From: an uncultured Clostridia bacterium
GTDB taxonomy: Bacteria; Bacillota; Clostridia; Oscillospirales; Oscillospiraceae
NCBI GenBank assembly: GCA_946539175.1
Contig: CAMNHH010000021.1
Span: 1-19,978 of the forward strand
DNA length: 19,978 nucleotides
Direction of reading: 5' to 3'
This document shows, piece after piece, positions 5,980-13,631 of this stretch. The notes beneath the pieces were generated by a model. The model saw nothing but the letters and a program-made list of their open reading frames with translations. It had not been told where the DNA came from and ran no database searches. Position 1 is the first letter of the stretch, and each line of letters begins with the position of its first letter. A program made the position numbers and the translations under genes.

Positions 5980-6999
5980 ATGATCACCTTTGAAAACGAC
6001 TATTCCTGCGGCGCCCATCCCAGGGTGCTGCAGCGGCTTTCGGAAACCAACCTGATCCCCCAGCCGGGCTACGGCTTCGACTGCTTCAGCGCCGCGGCCC
6101 GGGAGAAGATCCTGGCGGCCTGCGGCTGTCCCGGCGGGGCGGTCTATTTTCTGACCGGCGGCACCCAGACCAACGCCGTGGTGCTGGCCTCCCTTCTGAA
6201 GCCCTGGGAGGGGGTCGTCGCCGCCCAGACCGGCCACATCCACGTCCACGAGGCAGGGGCCCCGGAGGCCCTGGGGGCCAAGATCCTGGCCCTGCCGGAG
6301 CATCAGGGCAAGATCGACCCGGCGGAGCTGCGGGCTTTGACCGGGACCCTGCTGGCGGACGAGAACGTGGAGCACATGGTCTATCCCGGCGCGGTCTACG
6401 TCTCCCATCCCACCGAGTGGGGGACCCTCTACACCGGGGAGGAGCTGGAGGCCATCTCCGCCGTCTGCCGGGAATACGGCATGCGGCTCTACCTGGACGG
6501 CGCCCGGCTGGCCTACGGCCTGGCGGCGGAAACCGACGTGGATCTGCCCCTGATCGCCTCCCTCTGCGACGCCTTCTACATCGGCGGCACCAAGTGCGGC
6601 GCCCTCTGCGGGGAGGCGGTGGTCTTCCCCCGGAGGACCCCGGAGCACTTCATCAACTTCATCAAAAAGCACGGGGCCCTGATGGCCAAGGGCCGGCTCT
6701 GCGGGGTCCAGTTCGACGCGCTGTTCACCGACGGGCTCTATTTCGAGATCGGCCGCCGGGGGGTGGAGACCGCCGCCCGGCTCAAGACCATCCTGGCCCG
6801 TCACGGGGTCCCCTGCTTCATGGACACCCCCACCAATCAGCAGTTCGCCATCCTGGAGCGCGAGCGCTATGAGGCCCTGCGGGAGAAAATCCCCATGGGC
6901 TTCTGGTCCAATCCGGACCCGGCCCACACCGTGGTCCGCTTCGCCACCGCCTGGTACACCACCGACGAGTATCTGGAGGAGCTGGACCGGCTGCTGTGA
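5980..6999 (+). CDS. ltaE: Low-specificity L-threonine aldolase
   Basis: This 339-residue PLP enzyme of fold type I cleaves L-threonine and L-allo-threonine to glycine and acetaldehyde in the cytosol. It begins MITFENDYSCGAHPRVL, has FLTGGTQTNAVV near 58-68, the TGHIHVHEAGAPEALGAK segment (84-101) holding the PLP-stacking histidine, and LYLDGARLAYGL (170-181) with D173. The AFYIGGTKCGAL segment (198-209) supplies K205 as the PLP lysine. Length and motif order fit the family. The ATG at 5980 has GGAGG eight bases upstream. The frame is open further upstream to 5824, but that stretch covers the promoter and is not coding. It is a single-gene unit with its own promoter and terminator. Confidence 0.9.
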   Translation: MITFENDYSCGAHPRVLQRLSETNLIPQPGYGFDCFSAAAREKILAACGCPGGAVYFLTGGTQTNAVVLASLLKPWEGVVAAQTGHIHVHEAGAPEALGAKILALPEHQGKIDPAELRALTGTLLADENVEHMVYPGAVYVSHPTEWGTLYTGEELEAISAVCREYGMRLYLDGARLAYGLAAETDVDLPLIASLCDAFYIGGTKCGALCGEAVVFPRRTPEHFINFIKKHGALMAKGRLCGVQFDALFTDGLYFEIGRRGVETAARLKTILARHGVPCFMDTPTNQQFAILERERYEALREKIPMGFWSNPDPAHTVVRFATAWYTTDEYLEELDRLL

Positions 7000-7015
7000 G
7001 GAACGACGAACATCG

Positions 7016-7047
7016 AAAACGCCCTGCCGGGGAGGCAGGGCGTTTTT
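7016..7047. terminator. Strong bidirectional terminator
   Basis: AAAACGCCCTGCC (7016-7028) pairs perfectly with GGCAGGGCGTTTT (7034-7046) around a 5-base loop, with A and T runs on either side. It ends the threonine aldolase gene and the convergent epimerase operon. Confidence 0.92.
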
Positions 7048-7051
7048 GCGC

Positions 7052-8080
7052 TTATTCGATCCCGAAGCGGAAGAGGGTGCGGCTCTGCCACTCCTTTCCG
7101 GCCTTCAGCACGGTGGAGGGGAAGCTGCCGTGGTTCTGGGCGTCGGGGAAGGCCTGGGTCTCCAGGCAGAGGCCCTGGCGGCGCCGATAGACCGCTCCGT
7201 CCTTGCCCCGCAGGCCGTCGGGGATATAGTTGCCGGTGTAGAACTGGATGCCGGGCCGGTCCGTCCAGACCTGCATGGTGATGCCGCTCCCGGCGGCCCA
7301 GACCTGGGCGGCCATCCGCATGGGCTCGTCCGCCGGGTCGAGGACCCAGTTGTGGTCGTAGCCGCCGGCCAGCCGCAGCTGCTCGGTCTCGTCGTCAATG
7401 TGGTCTCCCACCCGGACGGGCCGGGTCAGATCCATGGCGCTGCCGCTGACGGCCCGGATGACGCCTGTGGGGATGGAGGCGGCGTCTGTGGGGGTGAAGC
7501 TCCTGGCGTTCAGCTGGACCCGGTGGTCCAGGATGCTGCCGGCGGCGTGGCCGTCCAGATTGAAGTAGCTGTGGTTGGTGGGGTTGCAGAGGGTGTTCCG
7601 CTCCGAAACCGCCCGGTACTCCACCAGCAGGGAATTGTCCTCCAGCCAGTAGGTGACGGCCATATTCAGGTCGCCCGGGAAGCCGCCCCGCCCGTTGGGG
7701 TGGGTGCAGATCAGGGTCACCGCCTCCTCCGACACGGCCAGCACCTCCCAGAGCTGCCGGTCCATGCCGTTTTTGCCGCTGTGGAGGTTGTTGGGACCGT
7801 CGTTGGCCTCCAGCCGCAGGCTGCCGGAGCCCAGGGGGCAGCGGGCCCCGCCGATCCGGTTGGCGTTGGGGCCGATGGTGGCGCCAAAGTAGCAGCTGTG
7901 ATCGACGTAATCTTCCATGCGGTCGAAGCCCAGCACCACGTCCACGGGCCGGCCTTCCCGATCCGGGACGGTGAGGGAGCGCAGGGTGGCGCCGTAGCTC
8001 AGGATCTCGGCACGCAGGGCTCCGTTTTGCAGGCGGATCAGCTCCACCGGCTTGCCTTGGTAGCTGCCAAAGGATTCCAT
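7052..8080 (-). CDS. galM: Aldose 1-epimerase (mutarotase)
   Basis: This 342-residue enzyme interconverts the alpha and beta anomers of galactose, glucose and related sugars. The catalytic set is visible: N73 and R75 in GPNANRIGGA, H100 in NNLHSG, H170 in NPTNHSYFNLDGH (catalytic acid), D242 in GGYDHNW and E307 in LETQAFPDAQNH (catalytic base). There is no signal peptide, so it is cytosolic. AGGAGG nine bases upstream fixes the ATG at 8080. The frame stays open upstream, but there it runs into the transglutaminase gene. It begins 19 bases after that gene's stop, with no terminator between, so it looks like the last gene of the MoxR operon. No other galactose gene is nearby. Confidence 0.92.
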   Translation of the reverse strand: MESFGSYQGKPVELIRLQNGALRAEILSYGATLRSLTVPDREGRPVDVVLGFDRMEDYVDHSCYFGATIGPNANRIGGARCPLGSGSLRLEANDGPNNLHSGKNGMDRQLWEVLAVSEEAVTLICTHPNGRGGFPGDLNMAVTYWLEDNSLLVEYRAVSERNTLCNPTNHSYFNLDGHAAGSILDHRVQLNARSFTPTDAASIPTGVIRAVSGSAMDLTRPVRVGDHIDDETEQLRLAGGYDHNWVLDPADEPMRMAAQVWAAGSGITMQVWTDRPGIQFYTGNYIPDGLRGKDGAVYRRRQGLCLETQAFPDAQNHGSFPSTVLKAGKEWQSRTLFRFGIE

Positions 8081-8099
8081 ATCGAAGTTCCTCCTGTTT

Positions 8100-10343
8100 T
8101 TATATGATCGCCAGGACGTATTTGCAGTAGAGACGCCGCCAGAAGCCGGAAATGCCGATCCGGCAGCCCTGCTGGTCGTGGACCTGCCGCAGATAGTGCA
8201 GCTCGTCGCTGCCCAGCTCATGCTGGCTGAAGGCAGCCTTTTGGGCCAGGGCCTCCGCCTCCGGCGGGATGGGGCCGCCCCCCAGCCGGTGCAGCCGGAG
8301 GATGCGGCGGTAGAGCAGCCGGGCCAGCTGGTTCCCCCTGGCCCGACGCAGACGCCGCTCCCAGAGCCGCAGACGCAGCTCCCGGCGGCCCAGCACCAGG
8401 GCCGGGACCCCCACGACAGCCAGGAAGACCCACAGCAGGGTGAGGTCCGTCGCTTCGCTGCCGCCGCCGGAGCCGCCGCTGGGGCTGCCGCCGTTGGGCT
8501 GGGTGTCGGGCTGCTCGGTGCTGTCGCTCAGCTCCCGGCTGGGCCGGGTGTGAAGGGGTCGGGGCTCCGTGACGGGAGGCAGGGTTTCGGCCTCTGTGAA
8601 GCCGCCGCCCTGGGGATCCTCTCCGGTGGCGGCGGGATCGCCGCCCAGGTTCGCTTCGTTGCCGGGGAACTCCGTGGCCTCGTCCGGGGTGGGCTCAATG
8701 GGGATCCAGCGGCCCTCGCTCCAGATCTCCACCCAGGCGTGGGCCTGCAGATTGGTGACCCGGGCCGTCTCGTTGGGCTCCGCGCCGCAGAGATAGCCGG
8801 AGACGTAGCGGGCGGGAATGTCCAGGGCCCGCAGCAGAGCGGTACAGGCGCTGGCGTAGTGGACGCAGTAGCCCTCCTCCGCGTCGTTCAAAAACCAGGT
8901 GCAGAAGTCCACGCCCTCCGGCATGGGCAGGGGATTGCGGCTGTATTTGGCGCAGCGGGACACCAGCTGGGCTGCGGCCCGGGCAATGGCCTCCTGACCG
9001 CCGACGAAGGTGATGTCACCGAAAGCGCCGGGGTTCATGCTGTTGTAGGTCTTGCCGTCGATTACGATCTGCATGGTGCCGACAGAGCCGGCGATGGGGT
9101 CGAACTCGGACAGCATCCCGCTGTGGGCGTCCCACCAATCCAGCATTCCCTGACGGGTCTGCTCGGGCAGGGCCGTGCAGTGGGCCCGGACCCAGGCGTC
9201 GTATTCGGCGTTGACGCTCTTGGGCAGGGCCGAGGGCAGATAGCGCATGGAGTAGATTTTCTGGCCCGAGGGGTTGTCCAGATAGACGTCGGAGACCGGC
9301 TTCCGCCCCATGGGAAGCTGGGTCAGCTGGTAGCTGGTGTAGAGCAGGGGCTCCGGGTCCAGGGTCTCGATCTGAAGGCTGTAGCCCTCGTCGTGCCGCA
9401 GACAGGGGAAGACCACCGCCTCCCCCCAGTCCGGGCTTTCGCCCCGGGTCCAGTTGGTGCCGTCAAAGTCCACGAAGCTGGAGCCCCGCAGATAGAGCAG
9501 CCCTCCGGCGGAGGAGGTGGCGTAGAGCACCGGAACCGGGCGGCTGGGCAGGGCCCCCAGGCTGGAGAGATCCAGCTCCTCCGGATTGCCGGCAAGACCC
9601 GCGTTCACGTTGCCCCGGTTGTTCTGCTTCTGGGTCCAGCGGTTCATCTTGACGTTCAGCTCCTCCCAGGTGATGGGAGGCTTGTAGCCCTTTTGCGGGA
9701 AGAACAGCAGCAGCACCGCCAGAAGCCCCGCCGCCACGGCGGCCCCCAACAGCATGGCCTTGCCCTCCTCCCCCGCGCCCCGGCGCCGGACGGACTGGCT
9801 CAGGGCCAGCACCAGCAGGGCGAACACCGCCGCCAGCAGGGGCGGCAGGGCGGGGGGCGTGTCGATGAGAATGAAGCAGAGGCCGATGCCCGGCAGCAGA
9901 GACAGGGCCGCCGGGGTGGTCCGCTTCCAGAGCCGCACCGCCAGGGTACAGAAGTAACACTCCAGCACCGCCAGCAGCAGCAGGGCGGGACCGACGGCGT
10001 CGGGGGAGCTCTCCTCCCGGGGCAGGTAGTCCCGGAAGCGGTCGTAGCCCTTCACATAGAGCTTGCAGAGCTCGCCCCAGAGATTCCGCAGGCTCTCCAG
10101 CAGCTCCTTTCGCAGCAGAAAACCGAAAAACAGCAGCAGAGCCAGCAGCCCCAGGGCGTAATATTTGCCGGGCTTGCCCCAATACAGCAGACAGCCGCAG
10201 AGGGCCGTCAGGGGGACCAGGACCCAAAGGGCCGGGGGGACGGGAAGGGAGAAGGCGCTGCAAAGGCAGAGCACGGAGCCCAGAACGCCGATACAGATCA
10301 GCAGCCACTCCAGAAGCGCGGCGGGAATGTCCCGTTTTTTCAT
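8100..10343 (-). CDS. Membrane-anchored transglutaminase-like protein (TgpA type)
   Basis: This 747-residue membrane protein has about six N-terminal membrane segments within residues 8-215. An extracytoplasmic part holds a transglutaminase core at about 475-555, with nucleophile C493 in GYCVHYASAC and H535 in AHAWVEIW. The usual third residue, Asp in W-x-P-x-D-P-T, is Glu here (E550 in WIPIEPTP). A Pro/Gly/Ser-rich linker (565-632) leads to another membrane segment (634-652) and a basic cytoplasmic tail. TgpA-like proteins normally sit beside MoxR and DUF58 genes, as here. They may act as outside transglutaminases or proteases; the substrate is unknown. AAGGAGGG precedes the start. The ATG overlaps the DUF58 stop by four bases (ATGA), so translation is probably coupled. 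Confidence 0.9.
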   Translation of the reverse strand: MKKRDIPAALLEWLLICIGVLGSVLCLCSAFSLPVPPALWVLVPLTALCGCLLYWGKPGKYYALGLLALLLFFGFLLRKELLESLRNLWGELCKLYVKGYDRFRDYLPREESSPDAVGPALLLLAVLECYFCTLAVRLWKRTTPAALSLLPGIGLCFILIDTPPALPPLLAAVFALLVLALSQSVRRRGAGEEGKAMLLGAAVAAGLLAVLLLFFPQKGYKPPITWEELNVKMNRWTQKQNNRGNVNAGLAGNPEELDLSSLGALPSRPVPVLYATSSAGGLLYLRGSSFVDFDGTNWTRGESPDWGEAVVFPCLRHDEGYSLQIETLDPEPLLYTSYQLTQLPMGRKPVSDVYLDNPSGQKIYSMRYLPSALPKSVNAEYDAWVRAHCTALPEQTRQGMLDWWDAHSGMLSEFDPIAGSVGTMQIVIDGKTYNSMNPGAFGDITFVGGQEAIARAAAQLVSRCAKYSRNPLPMPEGVDFCTWFLNDAEEGYCVHYASACTALLRALDIPARYVSGYLCGAEPNETARVTNLQAHAWVEIWSEGRWIPIEPTPDEATEFPGNEANLGGDPAATGEDPQGGGFTEAETLPPVTEPRPLHTRPSRELSDSTEQPDTQPNGGSPSGGSGGGSEATDLTLLWVFLAVVGVPALVLGRRELRLRLWERRLRRARGNQLARLLYRRILRLHRLGGGPIPPEAEALAQKAAFSQHELGSDELHYLRQVHDQQGCRIGISGFWRRLYCKYVLAII

Positions 10344-11296
10344 TCGGCGTTCCCTCCTTCCGGCCCCACGGGGCAGATCCAGTCCGCCTGCATGGGCAGA
10401 GGCCTGGGCAGGGGGGAGGATTGCTCCGGCGCCATACAGGCGGCCCGCAGGGCGGAAATCAGCGCCTCCTCCGAGGCGATCTGCCGTTCCTGCAGCGCCT
10501 CACCCTCCATCCACACGGCGCTGTGGGGGATGCCCCGGATCAGCAGCTGGCGGGAGAGATAGCGGAAGCCGCCCAGGGCGGCGGCCCGGCCCGCGGGGCC
10601 GCTGGGCGTGCGGATGGCCAGAATTACCCGGCGTGCCACCGGCTCCAGAGGCTCCCGTACCACCAGCTGGTCGCTTTTCAGCGAGAGCTTCCAGTGGATG
10701 TCCTTCACGGGGTCGCCGGGGCGATAGGCCCGGTGATCGTGCTGCTCGGCGGCGCCGCCGCCGGGCTTGGGCTTCATCTGCTGCTGGAGAAACTGTTCCA
10801 GTCGGGGCATGGGCACCGGGGGCCGCTCCGGGGGCAGAATGGCCATGGGCGCCGGCTTGGGCAGCCGCAGAGGCAGTCGGAAGAGACCCAGGGCGTCATA
10901 GACCCGGCCGCGTTTGAATTCCGGGGCCAGAAAGCCGCAGTTCTCCGTGGGGAGGGCCAGCAGACCCTCCGCCCGGGACAGGCGGCTGAGATAGCGAAGA
11001 TCCTTTTCCCGGTCCCGGGTCCGCAGATTCAGCCGGAGCTGGATCTCCGGCAGGGGCGGCAGCCGCCAGGACCGGAGCCGCAGCCGCAGGGTGGCCTTCT
11101 CCCCCTGCTCCACGGTCTCGGGCAGTGAGGCCTCCAGCCGACAGGAGAGCATGGCGGGCAGAGACAGCAGCAGGCTTAGCAGGGGCAGGGCCAGCACCAG
11201 CACCAGCAGCAGCCAGGAAAACCAGATGCCGCTGGCAAAATAGAAGACCAGGCTCAGAATCAGCAGCCCCGCGTAGAGCATACGGTTGACAGCCAT
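10340..11296 (-). CDS. DUF58 domain membrane protein
   Basis: This 318-residue protein has two N-terminal membrane segments (about 7-46), a beta-rich extracytoplasmic-type region, and the DUF58 hallmark YRPGDPVKDIHWKLSLKSDQ at about 191-210, followed by LVVREPLEP. DUF58 proteins are predicted to have a von Willebrand A-like fold and to work with MoxR ATPases, possibly to assemble or activate metal-dependent or cell-surface proteins. The mechanism is unresolved. It starts 4 bases after the MoxR stop, with GGGAG as ribosome binding site, and overlaps the transglutaminase start. It is the middle gene of the conserved MoxR-DUF58-transglutaminase trio. Confidence 0.9.
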   Translation of the reverse strand: MAVNRMLYAGLLILSLVFYFASGIWFSWLLLVLVLALPLLSLLLSLPAMLSCRLEASLPETVEQGEKATLRLRLRSWRLPPLPEIQLRLNLRTRDREKDLRYLSRLSRAEGLLALPTENCGFLAPEFKRGRVYDALGLFRLPLRLPKPAPMAILPPERPPVPMPRLEQFLQQQMKPKPGGGAAEQHDHRAYRPGDPVKDIHWKLSLKSDQLVVREPLEPVARRVILAIRTPSGPAGRAAALGGFRYLSRQLLIRGIPHSAVWMEGEALQERQIASEEALISALRAACMAPEQSSPLPRPLPMQADWICPVGPEGGNAE

Positions 11297-11300
11297 GACC

Positions 11301-12230
11301 CTACACTCCCGGCGCGTGGACCTGCTGCAGCAGGGCGGCCAGGATCTGCTCCTCCCGGATGCCCTGGGCCTGGGCGTCGGCGCTCAGCAGCAGCCGGTGG
11401 GCCACCGTCCCGGCAAAGACCGTCTGCACGTCCTCGGGCAACACGTAGTCCCGGCCGTTCATCAGCGCGGCGGCCTTGGCCATGGACACCACCGCCAGGG
11501 TAGCCCGGGGGCTGGCGCCCCGCTGGAGCTGGGGATGCTGGCGGGTCCTGCCGATCAGCGTGATCACGTAGCTGATGACGCTGTCCTTCACGTAGACCCG
11601 GCTGACCGCCTCCTGCATCAGAGCCAGCTCCTCCCGGCTCACAACCTGCTTGACCTGATCCAGGGGATTCACGCCGCCCTGACGGGCCATGACCATGTCC
11701 AGCTCGTCCTTGGCGTTGGGATAGCCCACGGAGAGCCGAACGGTGAAGCGGTCCATCTGGGAGTCCGGCAGCAGCTGGGTACCGGCGGCCCCGGTGGGGT
11801 TCTGGGTGGCGATGACGGTGAAGGGCTTGGGCAGGGGGTGGGTCACGCCGTCCACGGTGACCTGGCCCTCCTCCATGGCCTCCAGCAGGGCGGACTGGGT
11901 CCGGGAGGTGGCCCGGTTCAGCTCGTCCGCCAGGAAGAGATTGCAGAGAATGGCGCCCTTCTGGTAGCTGAGCCTGCCGCTCTGCTTATCGTAGACGGAG
12001 TAGCCGGTGATGTCGGAGGGCAGCACGTCCGGGTTGAACTGGACCCGGCCGTACTCCAGGCCCAGAGCTCTGGAGAAGGCCAGGGCGATGGTGGTCTTGC
12101 CCACGCCGGGGATGTCCTCCAGCAGCACGTTTCCGTTGGCCAGAATGGTCATCAGAATCCAGACCAGCACCTGGTCCTTGCCCTGCACGGCCTTCCGAAG
12201 CTCCGCAATGATCTTTTGTATCACGTTCAT
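11301..12230 (-). CDS. MoxR family AAA+ ATPase
   Basis: This 309-residue cytosolic ATPase has Walker A at PGVGKTT (41-47), Walker B at LFLADE (98-103), sensor 1 in ATQNP (141-145), MDRF with a probable arginine finger (159-162) and SPRAT near 240-244. MoxR proteins form hexamers and act as chaperones for DUF58 or VWA-domain partners. The ATG at 12230 (MNVIQKII) fits family length. AGGAG ten bases upstream supports it. The frame remains open upstream to 12341, but that would add a non-family N-terminus covering the terminator and promoter. It heads the operon followed by the DUF58, transglutaminase and epimerase genes. Confidence 0.92.
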   Translation of the reverse strand: MNVIQKIIAELRKAVQGKDQVLVWILMTILANGNVLLEDIPGVGKTTIALAFSRALGLEYGRVQFNPDVLPSDITGYSVYDKQSGRLSYQKGAILCNLFLADELNRATSRTQSALLEAMEEGQVTVDGVTHPLPKPFTVIATQNPTGAAGTQLLPDSQMDRFTVRLSVGYPNAKDELDMVMARQGGVNPLDQVKQVVSREELALMQEAVSRVYVKDSVISYVITLIGRTRQHPQLQRGASPRATLAVVSMAKAAALMNGRDYVLPEDVQTVFAGTVAHRLLLSADAQAQGIREEQILAALLQQVHAPGV

Positions 12231-12278
12231 ATCCCTTACTCCTCTGTGTGCGAAAAAAGTTGTCTGATAGAATAGACG

Positions 12279-12309
12279 AAAAAACAGCGGGGTCGGTTCC
12301 CCGATCCCC
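12279..12309 (-). terminator. Terminator between the M14 peptidase and MoxR genes
   Basis: On the minus strand GGGG-ATCGG and CCGA-CCCC form an 8-bp stem with one bulged base and a 4-base loop (12289-12309), followed by GCTG and six T (12284-12279). It lies just downstream of the candidate MoxR promoter, so it could also act as an attenuator. Confidence 0.65.
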
Positions 12310-12312
12310 ACT

Positions 12313-12341
12313 ATTATACATGATAAATTACCCTTCCGCAA
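12313..12341 (-). promoter_or_regulatory. Candidate promoter upstream of the MoxR operon
   Basis: TTGCGG (12341-12336) and a perfect TATAAT (12318-12313) are 17 bases apart on the minus strand. The -35 match is poor and overlaps the end of the peptidase gene. The predicted start (near 12306) falls at the beginning of a terminator-like hairpin. Confidence 0.55.
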
Positions 12342-13530
12342 GGCCTAAGGCAAAAATCCCCAGGATGGCGTCGTAGATTTCCTCGAACTGGCTCAGCGGC
12401 AGGGGATTCTCGCCCAGCCCCACCTCCAGGGTGTAGCCGGGCCGGTCCCGGGTCAGAATGTACCAGTCCTTGTAGCCCGCGAAGGAGGCGGCGTAGGGCA
12501 CGTCCGTCAGCCGGTAGCCCGACACGGCGGCGAAGCGCTCCCCCAGCGCCCGGGCGCCGGGGGGCTCCATGGACAGAAATTTCCAGAAGATCACCTGGCC
12601 CTGGCTGTGGAGGCTGAGGGTGAGGCCGGGCTCCGTCAGCTCCGTCAGTCGTACCATGGTCCGGCTCTCCGGCTCCGAAAGGGCCTGGGGTCCCACGTAG
12701 TCCCGGGGGCCCGGCCCGGTGTAGCCCTGGGCGAATTTGATCTCCCGGGCCTGCTCCCAGCGGGCCGGGTAGTTGAGATTCAGATCCACGCCCCGGAGAT
12801 TGGCCTTCCAGCCCCGGGGAAAGGGAATGCCGGGCCAGCGTTCCGCCATGGCCCTGGCCTCAGCCCAGCCCGGCTCCCCCGGCCCCAGGCCGCCGGTCAC
12901 CAGATCCACCCCGTCGGGATTCACCATGGGCGCCAGATGCAGGGTGCAGCGCTGGTAGAGGGCCTGGGCGGAGAAGCCGAAGATCCGTCCGTTTTCCGAG
13001 ACCGCCCTGGCGTAGCGCTCCAGAAAGCGCAGCACCAGGGGCGTTGTGATCCACTCGTTGGCGTGGTGGGAGGCGTTGTAGAGCACCCGTCTGCCGCCGA
13101 TGCCGATGGAGATCCGGGGGATCCGCCGGCCATAGTCCGTCTCCCCGAAGTCCCGGACCGTCAGAAAGGGGTAGCGGGCCGCCAGCCCCTCCAGGCAGAG
13201 CTGCAGCAGGGCGTAGGAAAAGGGCCGGTCCCCGGGCACCAGCTCGAAGCCCAGGGGCAGGGTCAGAAGCTGCCCCACGGCCAGCCGCAGGGGGTCCTGG
13301 TTGGGATTTGCGGTGATGATGGCCCGGACCGTGGTGCCATAGCGGGCGGCAATGGCGCTGTAGCTGTCTCCCGGCAGCACCCGGTAATACCGGTACCCCG
13401 TCAGCCAGGGCAGCAGGGCGGCCCAGGTGGGGCCGTCGGCCCGGCCCGTGGGGGGCAGCCCCTCCCGCCGCTGAAACTCCGCCAGGGTGGGCGCCCCCGC
13501 CCGTTCCAATGCCAGCTCGTACAGTTCCAT
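12328..13530 (-). CDS. LysM domain M14 zinc carboxypeptidase (murein peptide type)
   Basis: This 400-residue protein has three parts: a peptidoglycan-binding-like helical domain at about 4-45 (LAEFQRREGLPPTGRADGPTW), a LysM domain at about 47-94 (YRVLPGDSYSAIAARYGTT), and an M14 metallopeptidase domain at about 100-395. Zinc ligands are H156 and E159 (SHHANEW) and H308 (LHSQG). The DLNLNYP segment binds substrate and E369 in YTLEVGLGENPLPL is the general base. The closest known type is gamma-D-glutamyl-diaminopimelate endopeptidase, which cuts wall peptides. No signal peptide is visible, which is unusual for a wall enzyme but known for spore or recycling enzymes. GGAGG seven bases upstream decides the ATG at 13530. 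A further open stretch upstream to 13776 overlaps the next gene and is rejected. Confidence 0.9.
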   Translation of the reverse strand: MELYELALERAGAPTLAEFQRREGLPPTGRADGPTWAALLPWLTGYRYYRVLPGDSYSAIAARYGTTVRAIITANPNQDPLRLAVGQLLTLPLGFELVPGDRPFSYALLQLCLEGLAARYPFLTVRDFGETDYGRRIPRISIGIGGRRVLYNASHHANEWITTPLVLRFLERYARAVSENGRIFGFSAQALYQRCTLHLAPMVNPDGVDLVTGGLGPGEPGWAEARAMAERWPGIPFPRGWKANLRGVDLNLNYPARWEQAREIKFAQGYTGPGPRDYVGPQALSEPESRTMVRLTELTEPGLTLSLHSQGQVIFWKFLSMEPPGARALGERFAAVSGYRLTDVPYAASFAGYKDWYILTRDRPGYTLEVGLGENPLPLSQFEEIYDAILGIFALGLAEG

Positions 13531-13558
13531 GCTTCCGCCTCCGTCTTTTGGATACCAC

Positions 13559-13589
13559 ATTCTATGAGACGGCGGAGCGGGATATGCAA
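13559..13589 (-). promoter_or_regulatory. Weak candidate promoter for the M14 peptidase gene
   Basis: TTGCAT (13589-13584) and TAGAAT (13564-13559) lie on the minus strand with a 19-base spacer, longer than ideal. No better site is visible in the 100-base gap. Confidence 0.3.
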
Positions 13590-13618
13590 AATCCCGGCAC
13601 GGGACGCCGTGCCGGGAT
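13587..13618 (-). terminator. Terminator after the DHHW gene
   Basis: A perfect 12-bp stem ATCCCGGCACGG/CCGTGCCGGGAT (13591-13618) with a 4-base loop is followed on the minus strand by TTTTGC. It lies 13 bases after the DHHW stop codon. Confidence 0.85.
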
Positions 13619-13631
13619 CTGCGGTCCGGAA

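Noticed and set aside
8178..10562. 794-codon plus-strand open frame opposite the transglutaminase gene
   Set aside because: Composition is Gln/Gly/Ala-rich without domains, and the opposite strand encodes a full transglutaminase-like protein with a catalytic Cys and His.
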